NCBI GenBank assembly: GCA_963728845.1
Contig: CAVSLS010000044.1
Location: 25,480-89,479, forward strand
Direction: 5' to 3'
DNA from: Bog-473 sp963728845
GTDB lineage: Bacteria > Actinomycetota > Acidimicrobiia > Acidimicrobiales > RAAP-2
Length of the DNA stretch: 64,000 nt
Part shown: positions 9,072 to 18,031 of the stretch, piece after piece
How the letters are laid out: the number at the start of each line of letters is the position of its first letter
Position numbering within the stretch: position 1 is the stretch's first letter
The notes under the pieces: generated by a model
What the model was told of the DNA's origin: nothing
The model's input: only the letters and a program-made list of their open reading frames with translations
Databases searched by the model: none
Program-made: the position numbers and the translations under genes

Positions 9072-10777
9072 GCGCGTTCCTCTCGACCGGCCGATGCTGC
9101 CACGTCGCGCCGCGGGGCGCGAACGGCGGCGCGCCGGGTCGGCCAGCGGGCGGAGTTCCCCTCGGCGATCCAGGCCGCCGCCAGCGTGGCGACGAAGACC
9201 GCGTCAGAACCGTTGACCGGCCAGCGCTCCTCGTCGTGGAGGCGGACGGTCACCTCGGGCATGTCGCGCGCCGCCAGGATGCCGAAGGACCGGATGGTCA
9301 GGTCGACGGGCTCGCCGGCGCCGTCCACGGCGATGCCCTCGCTCCACACCATCCCGAGCGCCTGGTGCACCGCCCCCAGCGCGTAAGAGCGCAACGTGAC
9401 GGGACAGAGCACCTCGCCCGCCCAGACGTCGACTTCGACGCGGCCGCGCGGGCCGTCCCCGAGGACGAGGCCGACGCTCGCACGCCCCGCACCCGGTACC
9501 GCGACGTGGGCCTGACCCGCGCCCGCAGGGCCGGGCGGCGCGCCCCGCACGTGCAGGGCGGCGAGCACTTCTGCCCACACGGCACCCCGCAAGTCGGGCG
9601 CCACCGGCGGGCCGGCCACCACGACCTCTTCGACACGCACACCGGGGCACACGTCGCGCACGCGCGCCACCATGGGAGCCAGGTCCGCCGAACCCTCGGT
9701 GCGGCCGACGCGCACGATGCCGGTGCCGTCGGCACGCAGCCCGAGTCCCAGCGGCGGCCGCTTCGGCGCGCGGCGCACCACGTCCTCGCGGCGCCACAGG
9801 ACGCGGACCGCCTCCTCGGTCTCGTCGGCGAGTTCCCGAGCTCGCGCCGGCACGGGGCTGCGCACCTTCCCGCCGAAGGCGCCTCCGTTGCCCAGCGGCG
9901 CGGCGGGCCGGCCACCGGGCCGGCTCCAGCTGGCGTCCGGCTCGACGTAGGCGGGCTCGATCCAGGTGGTCTGCAGCGTGATCGCCCAGTCGCCCGCCGG
10001 CACGTCGACCGGGTGGGACAGGGGCACCGTGCTGTTGCGGCCCTGGACGCGTCCGGCGGCCGCCCGGGCCGCCCGGACCCCCGGGGCCAGTGCTGCCGTC
10101 GGCCCCCAGCTGGACGAGCGCACCGGCGGGCGCCGAGTCGTCGGCGAACCCTCCACCGCCGAGGACGACGTCGGGCCCCGTGCCCTGCATGCTGCGCCCC
10201 TCCACCTCCGATCGCCAGGCCGCGAGAAGCGGGTCGCGCCGTCCGGGGCCGGGGGGGCGGGACGGGATCGTCGACGCCCAGCACGTCCGACGCGGCCTCC
10301 ACGATGGACTGCCATCCGGTGCAGCGGCACAGGTGGGCGCGCAGCGCCGCCTCGACGTCCCGGCGTGTCGGCGGCGTGCCCGAATAGCGTCCGTCGAGGG
10401 CGGCGAGCCGCATGACGATGCCCGGCGTGCAGAACCCGCACTGGCTCGCCCCGGCCGCGACGAAGGCCGACGACCAGCGTCGCGGAGCACGGTCGGCGCA
10501 CCCTCGAGCGTGGTGACGTGACGCCCGGCGACGCGGCGGACGGGCGTGACGCAGGCGACCCGGGGCAGGTCGTCGACCCACACGGTGCAGCACCCGCACT
10601 GTCCCTGCGGGCTGCAGCCGTCCTTGACGGAACGGCACCCGAGCTCCTCCCGCAGCACGTCGAGGAGGGAGATCCCGTCGCTGAACGGACACCTCGGACC
10701 CGTTCAGGGTGAAGAAGACGTCCGCGCCGCCCGGCGGGTCGGCGGGCGGGGTTCCGCCGCGAGGCGATTCGGGAGTT
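9068..10777 (-). CDS. Fused [2Fe-2S] and molybdopterin-binding-like protein, xanthine dehydrogenase family (several frameshifts)
   Basis: About 565 residues once frames are joined. The N-terminal plant-type ferredoxin domain reads FFTLNGSEV, LLDVLREELGCRSVKDGC, SPQGQCGCCTVWVDD, the first cluster Cys set. Next comes the all-helical 2Fe-2S domain with QCGFCTPGIVMRLAAL and HLCRCTGWQSIVEAASDVLG. After a low-quality stretch (10050-10280) the rest resembles part of the molybdopterin subunit, with DWAITLQTTWIEPAYVEPDA, GNGGAFGGKV and SYALGAVHQALGMVWSEGI. Frame changes lie near 10690, 10480, 10240 and 10080. A normal CoxL-type subunit is about 750 residues, so the cofactor part is shortened and activity is unproven. 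The exact start could not be fixed. Confidence 0.72.
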   Translation of the reverse strand, partial: NSRIASRRNPARRPAGRRGRLLHPERVRGVRSATGSPSSTCCGRSSGAVPSRTAAARRDSAGAAPCGSTTCPGSPASRPSAASPGVTSPRSRVRRPCSATLVVGLRRGRGEPVRVLHAGHRHAARRPRRTLFGHAADTPGRRGGAARPPVPLHRMAVHRGGRVGRAGRRRSRPAPPAPDGATRFSRPGDRRWRGAACRARGPTSSSAVEGSPTTRRPPVRSSSWGPTAALAPGVRAARAAAGRVQGRNSTVPLSHPVDVPAGDWAITLQTTWIEPAYVEPDASWSRPGGRPAAPLGNGGAFGGKVRSPVPARARELADETEEAVRVLWRREDVVRRAPKRPPLGLGLRADGTGIVRVGRTEGSADLAPMVARVRDVCPGVRVEEVVVAGPPVAPDLRGAVWAEVLAALHVRGAPPGPAGAGQAHVAVPGAGRASVGLVLGDGPRGRVEVDVWAGEVLCPVTLRSYALGAVHQALGMVWSEGIAVDGAGEPVDLTIRSFGILAARDMPEVTVRLHDEERWPVNGSDAVFVATLAAAWIAEGNSARWPTRRAAVRAPRRDVAASAGREERA

Positions 10778-10822
10778 GTGGCGGATTCGCTCAGGGGGCC
10801 GAATGCCCGGTCGGGCGGGGGC

Positions 10823-11188
10823 TCAGCTGAACGAGGAGCCGCACCCGCAGGTGCGGGTGGCGTTGGGGTTGGTGATGTGGAACCCCGCACCCTGCAGCCC
10901 GTCGCTGAAGTCGAGCGTCGAGCCGGAGAGGAGCTCGGCGCTGGCGGAGTCGACCACGACCTTGACCGTGCCGAACTCACGCACGACGTCGTCGGGCATC
11001 ACCTCGGTGTCGAAGAACATCTCGTAGCTGTACCCCGAGCACCCGCCCGGCTTGACCGCGACGCGCAGCGCGAGGTTCTCGCCCTCCTCCTGGGCCAGCA
11101 GCTCGGCCACCTTGGTGGTGGCGTCGTCACTCAGGGTCACCGGTGCCGGCTTCTTCCCGATGCTGACGGAAGTTGAGAGTGTGGTCAC
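10823..11188 (-). CDS. erpA: Iron-sulfur cluster insertion protein, HesB/ErpA family
   Basis: A-type carrier that passes Fe-S clusters to target enzymes, 121 residues. The GTG start at 11188 has GGAGGAAC about 7 bases upstream. The three cluster Cys are present: KPGGCSGYSYEMFFD in the middle and CGCGSSFS at the very C terminus, with LDFSDGLQGAGFHITNPNA between. It is divergent from mrp, another Fe-S assembly factor, across about 130 bases, and lies behind the 2Fe-2S protein, so the stretch 9.0-12.5 kb is a small Fe-S neighbourhood. Confidence 0.93.
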   Translation of the reverse strand: MTTLSTSVSIGKKPAPVTLSDDATTKVAELLAQEEGENLALRVAVKPGGCSGYSYEMFFDTEVMPDDVVREFGTVKVVVDSASAELLSGSTLDFSDGLQGAGFHITNPNATRTCGCGSSFS

Positions 11189-11317
11189 TGGTTCCTCCTC
11201 GTTGGCGCCGACGCCACCGCGCCCGATCGACGACCACCATGTTACCGGCGCCCGGCGGCTGTGGGCACCCTGGGGCGGCGGGGCCGGAATTCGCAGCCAC
11301 GCAGGTAGAATCGCCAC

Positions 11318-12521
11318 ATGACCTCCGGGTCTTCCCCCCATCCACCGCCGGCGGGCGACGCGCGTCCCGACCCGCGCGCGGACGAGGTGCTCGAGTGCCT
11401 GCGCTCCGTGATCGACCCCGAGCTGGGCGACACCATCGTCGACCTCGGCATGGTGCGGGACGTCACGATCAGCGGCGACGACGTGACGGTCGACGTCGCC
11501 CTCACCATCGCCGCCTGTCCGCTGCGGGCCCAGATCGAGCGCGATGTCCGCGGGCACGTCGCCGCCCTGGACTGGGTGCGCGGCGTCGAGGTCCGGGTGG
11601 CCAGCATGGACGCCGAGGAGCGGGCCGCCGTCATGGCACGGGCCCGGTGGAAGGCCCGGGAGGACGCGCCGGAGACCGCCGTGCCGGCCAGGACCCGGGT
11701 CCTCGCCATCGCCTCGGGCAAGGGCGGGGTGGGCAAGTCGTCGGTCACGGTCAACCTGGCCGTGGCGCTGGCCCGGCGCGGCTTCACCGTCGGGATCCTC
11801 GACGCCGACATCTGGGGCTTCTCCGTCCCCCGCCTGCTGGGCATGGAAGGTGACGTCGAGGCGCGCCAGGGGAAGATGGTGCCGCTCGAGCAGACCGTCG
11901 GCGCCGGACTCGTGCGCGTCCTGTCCATGGGGTTCCTCGCCGACGAGGAACAGGCGATCATGTGGCGCGGCCTCGTGCTCAACCGTGCCGTGCAGCAGTT
12001 CCTCCAGGACGCCCACTGGGGCGATCTCGACTACCTGTTGATCGACCTGCCGCCGGGCACGGGCGACATCCAGATGGGCCTGGCCCGACTGCTGCCCCGC
12101 ACCGAGCTCCTCGTCGTGACGACCCCCCCGGTGGCGGCGCAAAAGGTTGCCGCCCGGGCGGCCGACATGGCACGTCGGGGCTACCTGCGCGTGGCAGGGG
12201 TGATCGAGAACATGAGCGACTTCACCTGTGAACACGGCACCACCTACGCGTTGTTCGGCTCGGGCGGCGGCGAGCGCCTGGCCCACAGCCTTGGTGTGCC
12301 CCTCGTCGGGTCCATCCCGCTGCACCCCGATATGGCCGCGGCCGGCGACGCCGGCACGCCGGTCGCAGTCGGCGGGCGGCGAGCTCGCCGACGTGTTCGC
12401 CGAGATGGCCCGCACGATCGCCGAGGACGTGGCACCCCTCATCGAGGCCGAGGGGTGCTCGGCCCGCCTCCTCCAACGGGTGGAGGCCGCGGTGGCCCGC
12501 GGGGAGGCCGAGGCGGGCTGA
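11318..12521 (+). CDS. Mrp/ApbC P-loop ATPase, Fe-S cluster carrier (frameshift near end)
   Basis: Fe-S carrier ATPase of the Mrp/NBP35 family, about 400 residues. An N-terminal MIP18/DUF59 domain (LRSVIDPELGDTIVDLGMV) is followed by the deviant Walker A SGKGGVGKSSVTVNLAVAL, the Asp motif GILDADIWGFSVP, DYLLIDLPPGTGDIQMGL and VIENMSDF. The CxxC pair found in proteobacterial homologs is reduced here to one Cys (FTCEHGTTYALFGSGGG), a variation seen in other actinobacterial Mrp proteins. One extra base near 12370 (GGCGGGCGGCGAG) separates AVGG from ELADVFAEMARTIAEDV, which ends at TGA 12521. It is convergent with the next gene, 22 bases apart. Confidence 0.9.
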
Positions 12522-12543
12522 GCACGGCGGGCCGGAGCGGGTC

Positions 12544-13455
12544 CTACGCGGGGCCGGGCGCTCGGGCGACGGCCCAGTGGCTCTCGATGGTGTCGTCGCC
12601 CTCGGGCACGTCGAGGAGGACGGCCCTGCCCTCCTGGGCCAGCGCGCGCAGGTGGGCCCACAGCGAGAAGCGGGCGACCGGGAGCTGGCGCTCCGTGACG
12701 TCGCCATAGACCTGTGGGAGCAGCTCGTCGACCGTCCCCCCGCCTTGGTGGCCCAGGGCGGCCGCCACCCGTTCGTGACGGCCGAGCCGGTGGGCGATCA
12801 GCGCGTCGACCACGTCACCGACGTGGTCCATCAGCCGCCCGTGGCCCGGGGCCAGGGTGGCGACGCCCGCCGGGGCGTCGCGCAGGCGGGCCAAGCTGGC
12901 GAGGTACTGGTGGAGGTCCCCGTCGGGCGGCCGGATCACGACCGTCGATCCGTGCATGACGTGGTCACCGGTGAGCACGAGTCCGTGCTCCTGGACCAGC
13001 CAGCACAGATGGTCCGAGGCGTGGCCCGGCGTGTGCAGCGCCCGCAGGGTGAGGTAGCCGGCGGGACCGGGGCACGACACCGTCCACCCCTCCCCGACCC
13101 GCTCATCGGGATCGAACCCGTCGGCCGGGACGAAGCCGACGACGCGGGCTCCCGTGGCGGCGGCCAGCGCCGCGGCACCGGGAGCGTGGTCGACATGGGT
13201 GTGGGTGACGGCGATGGTGCGGACCGGTCCCAGCGGTGCCGCCGCCTCGACGATGGCCGCGGTATGGGCGTCGTCGGCCGGGCCGGGGTCGACGACGACC
13301 ACCTCCGAGGACCCGATGAGGTAGGTGTTGGTGCCCGGCCCGGTCATCAGGCCCGGGTTGGGGGCGGTGAGCCGTCGGACGCCCGGTGCGACCTCGTCGA
13401 CCCGGCCCGGCTCGGGGGCGGGGCCGATGCCGAAGTCCGGCACCGCCGGGATCAC
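12544..13455 (-). CDS. Metallo-beta-lactamase-fold hydrolase
   Basis: 303-residue MBL-fold enzyme of the LACTB2/RNase-like type. The metal site motif is VTHTHVDHAPGAAAL (HxHxDH), with downstream ligands in LHTPGHASDHLCWL, LTGDHVMHGSTVV and LAPGHGRLMD. The family N terminus PNPGLMTGPGTNTYLIG is clear and the C-terminal winged-helix-like part ends with VARFSLWAHLRAL. GTG 13455 overlaps the TGA of the upstream NUDIX gene, so the pair is translationally linked. Substrate unknown; members act on thioesters, RNA or glutathione adducts. Confidence 0.88.
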   Translation of the reverse strand: MIPAVPDFGIGPAPEPGRVDEVAPGVRRLTAPNPGLMTGPGTNTYLIGSSEVVVVDPGPADDAHTAAIVEAAAPLGPVRTIAVTHTHVDHAPGAAALAAATGARVVGFVPADGFDPDERVGEGWTVSCPGPAGYLTLRALHTPGHASDHLCWLVQEHGLVLTGDHVMHGSTVVIRPPDGDLHQYLASLARLRDAPAGVATLAPGHGRLMDHVGDVVDALIAHRLGRHERVAAALGHQGGGTVDELLPQVYGDVTERQLPVARFSLWAHLRALAQEGRAVLLDVPEGDDTIESHWAVARAPGPA

Positions 13456-14441
13456 GGTCCCGCGGGGCGGACGCGGTCGGGGCGGGGGCCGGGCGCGGCG
13501 TCGGGACCCTCCTCGTTCGCCTTCATGGAGACGGCGCGCACGGCCTCGTTGAAGTCGCCCCTGGCCTCCCCGTCGCCGGGATCGGGCACCGGGGCCTGCT
13601 CGTAGCCCGGGTCGCCCGGGAGCACGATGCGCATCCCGTTCCCGTCGGGGACCACCCGCGGCTCTATGGTCGGGACCGCACTCGACGCCCGTTCCGCCGC
13701 TTGGAGGAGCGCGGCGCTCGAGGTGAAGCGCCCGATGGCCTGGAGGCAGCGAATGGTCGGGAAGATGATCTCGATCTGACCCGCCCGGTGCCGGGCCAAG
13801 GCATCGTCCGGCGTGATCCACACCTCGGCGATGGTCTCTCCGGCACTGTGCGCGGCGATCTGCCCGGGAGGCGCCGCCGCGACGAAGAACCGGGTGTCGT
13901 AGCGGCGCGGTGCGCCGCGGGGTGTGATCCAGTGGGCGAAGTAATGGACGTCGCCCACGCTGAGGCGAAGGCGCTCCTCGCGGCACAGATCGAGGAAGCG
14001 GAGCCTGCCCGCGTTGACCTCGGTCCGGGCGGCGGCGAAGCGCGCCTCCTCGTCGGGGTCACCGGCCAGCAGGTGCGGGCCACCCTCCCGACGCGCCAGG
14101 AGGAGGCCGGCCTCCTCGAAGGTCTCGCGCACCACGGCCACCCAGTAGGCCAGGCCCCCGGTTCCGACGCCCAGGAGTGTGCTCGCCTCGGCGTGGCTCC
14201 GCCCGGCGCACAGCGCCTCCGCCTCGGCACCGCCGTCGAGGGGATCGACGGCACCTCCGGGGAACACGTAGGCGCCACCGACGAAGTCCGAGCGCAGGTT
14301 GCGCCGCACCATCAACACCTCGAGCGCGCTCCCTCCCGATTGCGTCGCGGCGTCGCGCACGAGCATGACCGTGGCGGCTGGCCGGATCTCCACGCCGGCC
14401 GAGCCCGGGGTGGAGGAGTTGGGGGCGGCCGATGCAGGCAC
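13452..14441 (-). CDS. NUDIX hydrolase, NUDT19-like
   Basis: About 329 residues from GTG 14441. The N-terminal core is RPAATVMLVRDAA, then EVLMVRRNLRSDFVGG and YVFPGGAVDP. The catalytic helix VAVVRETFEEAGLLLARR is separated from GGAVDP by an insertion of about 35 residues, as in the NUDT19/CoA-diphosphatase-like group rather than in small MutT proteins. YFAHWITPRGAPRRYDTRFF follows and is typical of the group. The Glu residues for metal binding (RExxEE) are present. The C-terminal 60 residues are Pro/Gly-rich and probably disordered. It is co-translated with the downstream MBL hydrolase. Confidence 0.85.
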   Translation of the reverse strand: MPASAAPNSSTPGSAGVEIRPAATVMLVRDAATQSGGSALEVLMVRRNLRSDFVGGAYVFPGGAVDPLDGGAEAEALCAGRSHAEASTLLGVGTGGLAYWVAVVRETFEEAGLLLARREGGPHLLAGDPDEEARFAAARTEVNAGRLRFLDLCREERLRLSVGDVHYFAHWITPRGAPRRYDTRFFVAAAPPGQIAAHSAGETIAEVWITPDDALARHRAGQIEIIFPTIRCLQAIGRFTSSAALLQAAERASSAVPTIEPRVVPDGNGMRIVLPGDPGYEQAPVPDPGDGEARGDFNEAVRAVSMKANEEGPDAAPGPRPDRVRPAGP

Positions 14442-14516
14442 GCCGCAGAGGGTACCGTCGCCGGGGGGCCGCGACCCCCTGACCGGGGGCACCCCTTGAC
14501 TAACCTGACCCGGTCC

Positions 14517-15419
14517 ATGAGCCAGCCCGCCCACGAGCCTGCGCCGGCGCCCTCACTGCGCCACATCCCGCGTCGCTACCTGGCTCTGGGGTTGATCATC
14601 ATGGCCATCTGCCTCCTGGGCGCGCTCGTCCTCGTGCGGGACAACTCGGGGCCGACGTCCTCGTCGACCGTCGAGACCTTCAACCCGGCGCCCTCCTCCC
14701 TCGTCGCCAGCATGGCGGCGGTGCCCGCGTCGGTCTACGACGCCGTCGGGGTCACCTCGCCGGCCAACCCGGTGACGTCGCCGCGGCCGGTCGGGACGCC
14801 GAACGACCCGCTGTGGCGGGCAACGGTCGACGGCGGGCCGCCCGAGCCGGTCGTGTTCTTCTACGGCGCCGAGTTCGCGCCCTACGCAGCGGCCGAACGC
14901 TGGCCCCTGATCCTCGCCCTGTCTCGTTTCGGCACGTTCAACCAGCTCGGGTTGATGCAGTCGAGCGCGACGACGGCATTCGCCAACTTGTCGACGTTCA
15001 CCTTCTGGAACGTCTCGTACACCAGCCGCTGGGTGGTCCTCGAGTCGGTGGAGCGCTACAGCTCGTTGAACCCGACCGGAGCGCGGTATCTCGGACTCGA
15101 GAAGCCCGACGCCCGGCAGTCCGCGGCGATCGCCGGCTACGGGACGAGCGCCACGACCTTCTCGCTGTTGGACGTGGCCAACCGCTACGTCCTCAGCGGC
15201 GCCGCTTTCACCCCCGGCGTTCTGGCCGGCTTCTCACAGGACCAGATCGCCGGGGACCTCACCATGCCCGCCAGCCCGCTGACGCAGGCGGTGGTGGCGG
15301 CGGCCAACGAGGTCACCGCCGCCATCTGCTCGGTGGACGGGGACAGGCCCGGCGCCGTATGCACCTCCCGCGGCGTCCTGGCAGCGGACGACACCATGAA
15401 GATCACACGCCCGCACTGA
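14517..15419 (+). CDS. Membrane-anchored DUF929 protein lacking the thioredoxin-like cysteines
   Basis: 300 residues. After a basic start (HIPRRY) one transmembrane helix (LALGLIIMAICLLGALVLV, residues 22-40) anchors an extracytoplasmic domain. The domain has VVFFYGAEFAPYAAAERWPL and LILALSRFGTF, the DUF929 signature. Family members usually carry CPxC where this one has APYA, so the redox pair appears replaced by Ala. A separate Cys pair near the C terminus (ICSVDGDRPGAVCTS) remains. A TTGACTAACCT stretch directly upstream may be part of the promoter. It is convergent with whiB. Function of the family is not established. Confidence 0.82.
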   Translation: MSQPAHEPAPAPSLRHIPRRYLALGLIIMAICLLGALVLVRDNSGPTSSSTVETFNPAPSSLVASMAAVPASVYDAVGVTSPANPVTSPRPVGTPNDPLWRATVDGGPPEPVVFFYGAEFAPYAAAERWPLILALSRFGTFNQLGLMQSSATTAFANLSTFTFWNVSYTSRWVVLESVERYSSLNPTGARYLGLEKPDARQSAAIAGYGTSATTFSLLDVANRYVLSGAAFTPGVLAGFSQDQIAGDLTMPASPLTQAVVAAANEVTAAICSVDGDRPGAVCTSRGVLAADDTMKITRPH

Positions 15420-15440
15420 GGCGGGTGGTCTCGGGGACGC

Positions 15441-15719
15441 TCAGCTGGCGCGACGGTCGAGCATCAGCTTGCGTTCGACCTCGTTCATGCCGCCCCAGAT
15501 CCCGTGCGGCTCACGGATCCTGATGGCGTAGTCGAGGCATTCACCGCGCACGCGACACTGGTCACAGATCGCCTTGGCGCGCAGCTCGCGCGAGGCCTTC
15601 TCCTCCTTGCGCTCGGCATGCGACGGGGGGAAGAACACCGCGGCTTGCGGTCCCCGGCACGCTGCCTTCAACTGCCACGACTCTGTTCCCTGGCGCATGA
15701 AACCCCCCGATAGGGCCAT
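15441..15719 (-). CDS. WhiB-family Fe-S transcriptional regulator
   Basis: 92 residues, or 85 from the internal ATG MRQGTESWQL. It carries the four cluster Cys: KAACRGPQAAVFFPP, then CDQCRVRGEC, the family CxxCx(n)C layout, and the conserved turn EPHGIWGGMNEVERK with basic residues behind it. These proteins hold a [4Fe-4S] cluster that senses NO or O2 and bind sigma region 4. It is divergent from the ArsA-like ATPase pair, an association known for wblA in Streptomyces and whiB4 in mycobacteria. Which WhiB class it belongs to needs a tree. Confidence 0.93.
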   Translation of the reverse strand: MALSGGFMRQGTESWQLKAACRGPQAAVFFPPSHAERKEEKASRELRAKAICDQCRVRGECLDYAIRIREPHGIWGGMNEVERKLMLDRRAS

Positions 15720-15839
15720 CGGATCCCCACTGCGTCGGTCAAGCTACTGCTGAGGGTGACCGCTTTCAAGGGGCTTGACCAGGATTTTTGGGCGACGGTC
15801 GATCTGCGGCGCGAGCACGGCAACTACGCTCGGCCCAGC

Positions 15840-16826
15840 ATGGACGTGGGGACCTTCTGCGCACAGAGCCACGTCCTCGTCGTCGCCGGCAAGGGCGGTG
15901 TGGGCAAGACGACGATGAGCGCGGCCCTGGCCAAGATGGCCGCCGGAGCGGGCAAATCGGTCCTCATCATCGAGCTCGAGGGCAAGTCCGGCATCACCGG
16001 TGCCTTCGGCCGGCGGGAGGACCTGGGCTACGAGGAGATGCTCCTGGCGCCGGCCGCGACCGGTGGCGCCGGGCGCCTGACCGGCTCGGTTCGGGCCCGG
16101 CGGCTGACACCCGACGACGCGCTCATGGAGTATCTCGAAGACCACGGCTTGCGGCGCGTGTCCAAGCGACTGGCGCACTCGGGAGTCCTCGACGTGGTGT
16201 CGACGGCGATCCCTGGCATCCGCGACGTGCTGGTCCTGGGCAAGGTCAAGCAGCTGGAGCGGGAGGCCGTGGCCGACCTGATCGTGGTGGACGCCCCCGC
16301 CACGGGTCACGCCATCACGTTCCTCACCTCCGCCAGCGGGTTGGTGAGCGCCGCCCGAGGCGGCCCCCTGCGCACCCAGGCCCAGGACGTGGTCGATCTG
16401 CTCAGCGATCCGGCCCGCTGCCGGGTGATCCTGGTCACGCTCCCCGAGGAGCTCCCGGTCTCGGAGACGGTCGAGTCGGCCTACACCCTGGAGGACAAGG
16501 CGGGCGTGCAGCTCGGGCCGGTGATCGTCAACGCCTGCGATCCCGAGCCCGTGGGGCTGGAGCGGCCGGCGTCCGAGGTGGCCGCGGCGGCCGGGGCGAC
16601 GCTGGACCCCGGGCACCTGGCGGCGCTCGAGGAGGCCCGGCGCTTCCGCCTCGCCCGCCATGCCGTGTCCGCCGAGCAGGTCGAGCGGCTCCGCCGCGAC
16701 CTGCCCCTCCCCCAGCTCCTTATCCCGGCGCTCGAGACCGAGCACATCGGGGCCGCGGAGACCGATCGGTTGGCCGCCGCGCTGGCGGACTCGGTGACCG
16801 CGCTGGTGGCCGAGGGCGCAGGGTGA
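15840..16826 (+). CDS. ArsA/GET3-type ATPase, first of a pair
   Basis: 328 residues from ATG 15840 (MDVGTFCAQSH); an upstream start at 15756 exists but adds unlikely sequence. The deviant Walker A is VVAGKGGVGKTTMSAALA, switch I is near LIIELEGKSG (Glu where most members have Asp-P), and the Walker B/switch II region is IVVDAPATGHAITFL. It lacks the Cys triad of arsenite pumps. Homologs Rv3679/Rv3680 of M. tuberculosis form a heteromeric ATPase complex. It overlaps the second ATPase by the GTGA junction. Confidence 0.88.
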   Translation: MDVGTFCAQSHVLVVAGKGGVGKTTMSAALAKMAAGAGKSVLIIELEGKSGITGAFGRREDLGYEEMLLAPAATGGAGRLTGSVRARRLTPDDALMEYLEDHGLRRVSKRLAHSGVLDVVSTAIPGIRDVLVLGKVKQLEREAVADLIVVDAPATGHAITFLTSASGLVSAARGGPLRTQAQDVVDLLSDPARCRVILVTLPEELPVSETVESAYTLEDKAGVQLGPVIVNACDPEPVGLERPASEVAAAAGATLDPGHLAALEEARRFRLARHAVSAEQVERLRRDLPLPQLLIPALETEHIGAAETDRLAAALADSVTALVAEGAG

Positions 16827-17971
16827 GCTCGACGGCCCCAACGGGTGGGGCGGCGGATGCGGCGGCGGGGCCGCGGGGTCCCGGCGCAGCGGACGGGCAG
16901 AGGCCTGCCACGCTGCCCGAGCTGGTCGCCCGGTGTTCGGTCATCGTGTGCTGCGGTTCGGGAGGCGTCGGCAAGACGACGGTGTCCGCCACCTTCGCCC
17001 TCGCAGCGGCGCGGGCCGGCCGCCGTTCCTGCGTGGTCACCGTCGACCCGGCCCGCCGCCTGGCCGACGCGCTGGGAGTGGAGTCGTTGCCCAACACGCC
17101 GACCGAGGTGGAGGGCGACTGGCCCGGTCACCTGCACGCGCTGATGCTCGACTCCAAGGGCACGTTCGACGACCTCATTCAGCGCTACGCGCGCACATCG
17201 GAGCAGGCGGAGTCGATCCTGGCCAACCGGCTGTACCAGAACCTCGCCGGCGCGCTGTCCGGCACGCAGGAGTACATGGCCATGGAGAAGCTCTACGAGC
17301 TGGTTCACTCCAATGAGTTCGACGTGGTGGTCGTCGACACGCCCCCCACACGCAACGCGCTCGACCTGCTCGACGCGCCGCGCCGTCTCACCCGCTTCTT
17401 GGAGAACCGCCTCTTCCGAGCGTTGCTCGTGCCGACCCGGATGTCGCTGCGGGCCATCGGCATGGCCACACAGGCCCTGCTGCGCACCATCGCCAAGGTG
17501 GCCGGCGCCGAGATCGTGCAGGACACGGTCGCCTTCTTCCAGGCCTTCGAGGGAATGGAGGACGGGTTCCGCAGCCGGGCCTCCGCCGTCCACGAGCTGC
17601 TCGCCGATCCGTCCACGGCCTACGTCCTGGTCACGTCGGCGCGGCCCGATGCGATTGCCGAGGCGGGCTTCTTCGCCGAGAAGCTGGGCGAGCGCGACGT
17701 CGCCGTCGCTGCACTCGTGGTGAACCGGATCGCGCCCTCGTTCGGGCATGCGAATGGCGCATCCGCTGCTCCCTCGCCAGCCGTGAGCGCCCTGGAAGCC
17801 CTGGAGGTCAACCTGGCCGAACTGAACGCGGTGGCGGCCAGGGAGGAGGCGGCCTTCTCGGGCCTGGCCGCACAGGTGTCGCCGGCCCCCGTCGGACGGA
17901 TCCCTCTCTTCGGGGACGACGTGCACGAGTTGGGTGGGCTGCGGCGGGCGGCCGACCACCTGTTCGCCTGA
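16823..17971 (+). CDS. ArsA/GET3-type ATPase, second of a pair
   Basis: 382 residues. After an Ala/Gly-rich N-terminal tail it shows Walker A VIVCCGSGGVGKTTVSATFA, switch I SCVVTVDPARRLADALGV and switch II FDVVVVDTPPTRNALDLLDA. The central helical part (GTQEYMAMEKLYEL) and TAYVLVTSARPDAIAEA match actinobacterial partners of the first ATPase. GTG 16823 overlaps the previous stop, so equal synthesis of the two subunits is likely. It is probably a soluble complex partner and not an arsenite pump subunit, since no arsenical transporter or ars regulator lies nearby. Confidence 0.9.
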   Translation: MSSTAPTGGAADAAAGPRGPGAADGQRPATLPELVARCSVIVCCGSGGVGKTTVSATFALAAARAGRRSCVVTVDPARRLADALGVESLPNTPTEVEGDWPGHLHALMLDSKGTFDDLIQRYARTSEQAESILANRLYQNLAGALSGTQEYMAMEKLYELVHSNEFDVVVVDTPPTRNALDLLDAPRRLTRFLENRLFRALLVPTRMSLRAIGMATQALLRTIAKVAGAEIVQDTVAFFQAFEGMEDGFRSRASAVHELLADPSTAYVLVTSARPDAIAEAGFFAEKLGERDVAVAALVVNRIAPSFGHANGASAAPSPAVSALEALEVNLAELNAVAAREEAAFSGLAAQVSPAPVGRIPLFGDDVHELGGLRRAADHLFA

Positions 17972-18031
17972 ACCGCTAGGTTCGCAGCACGGGTTACGTC
18001 CGCCGCAGACCGGTCCGATAGTGTCCGGTCG

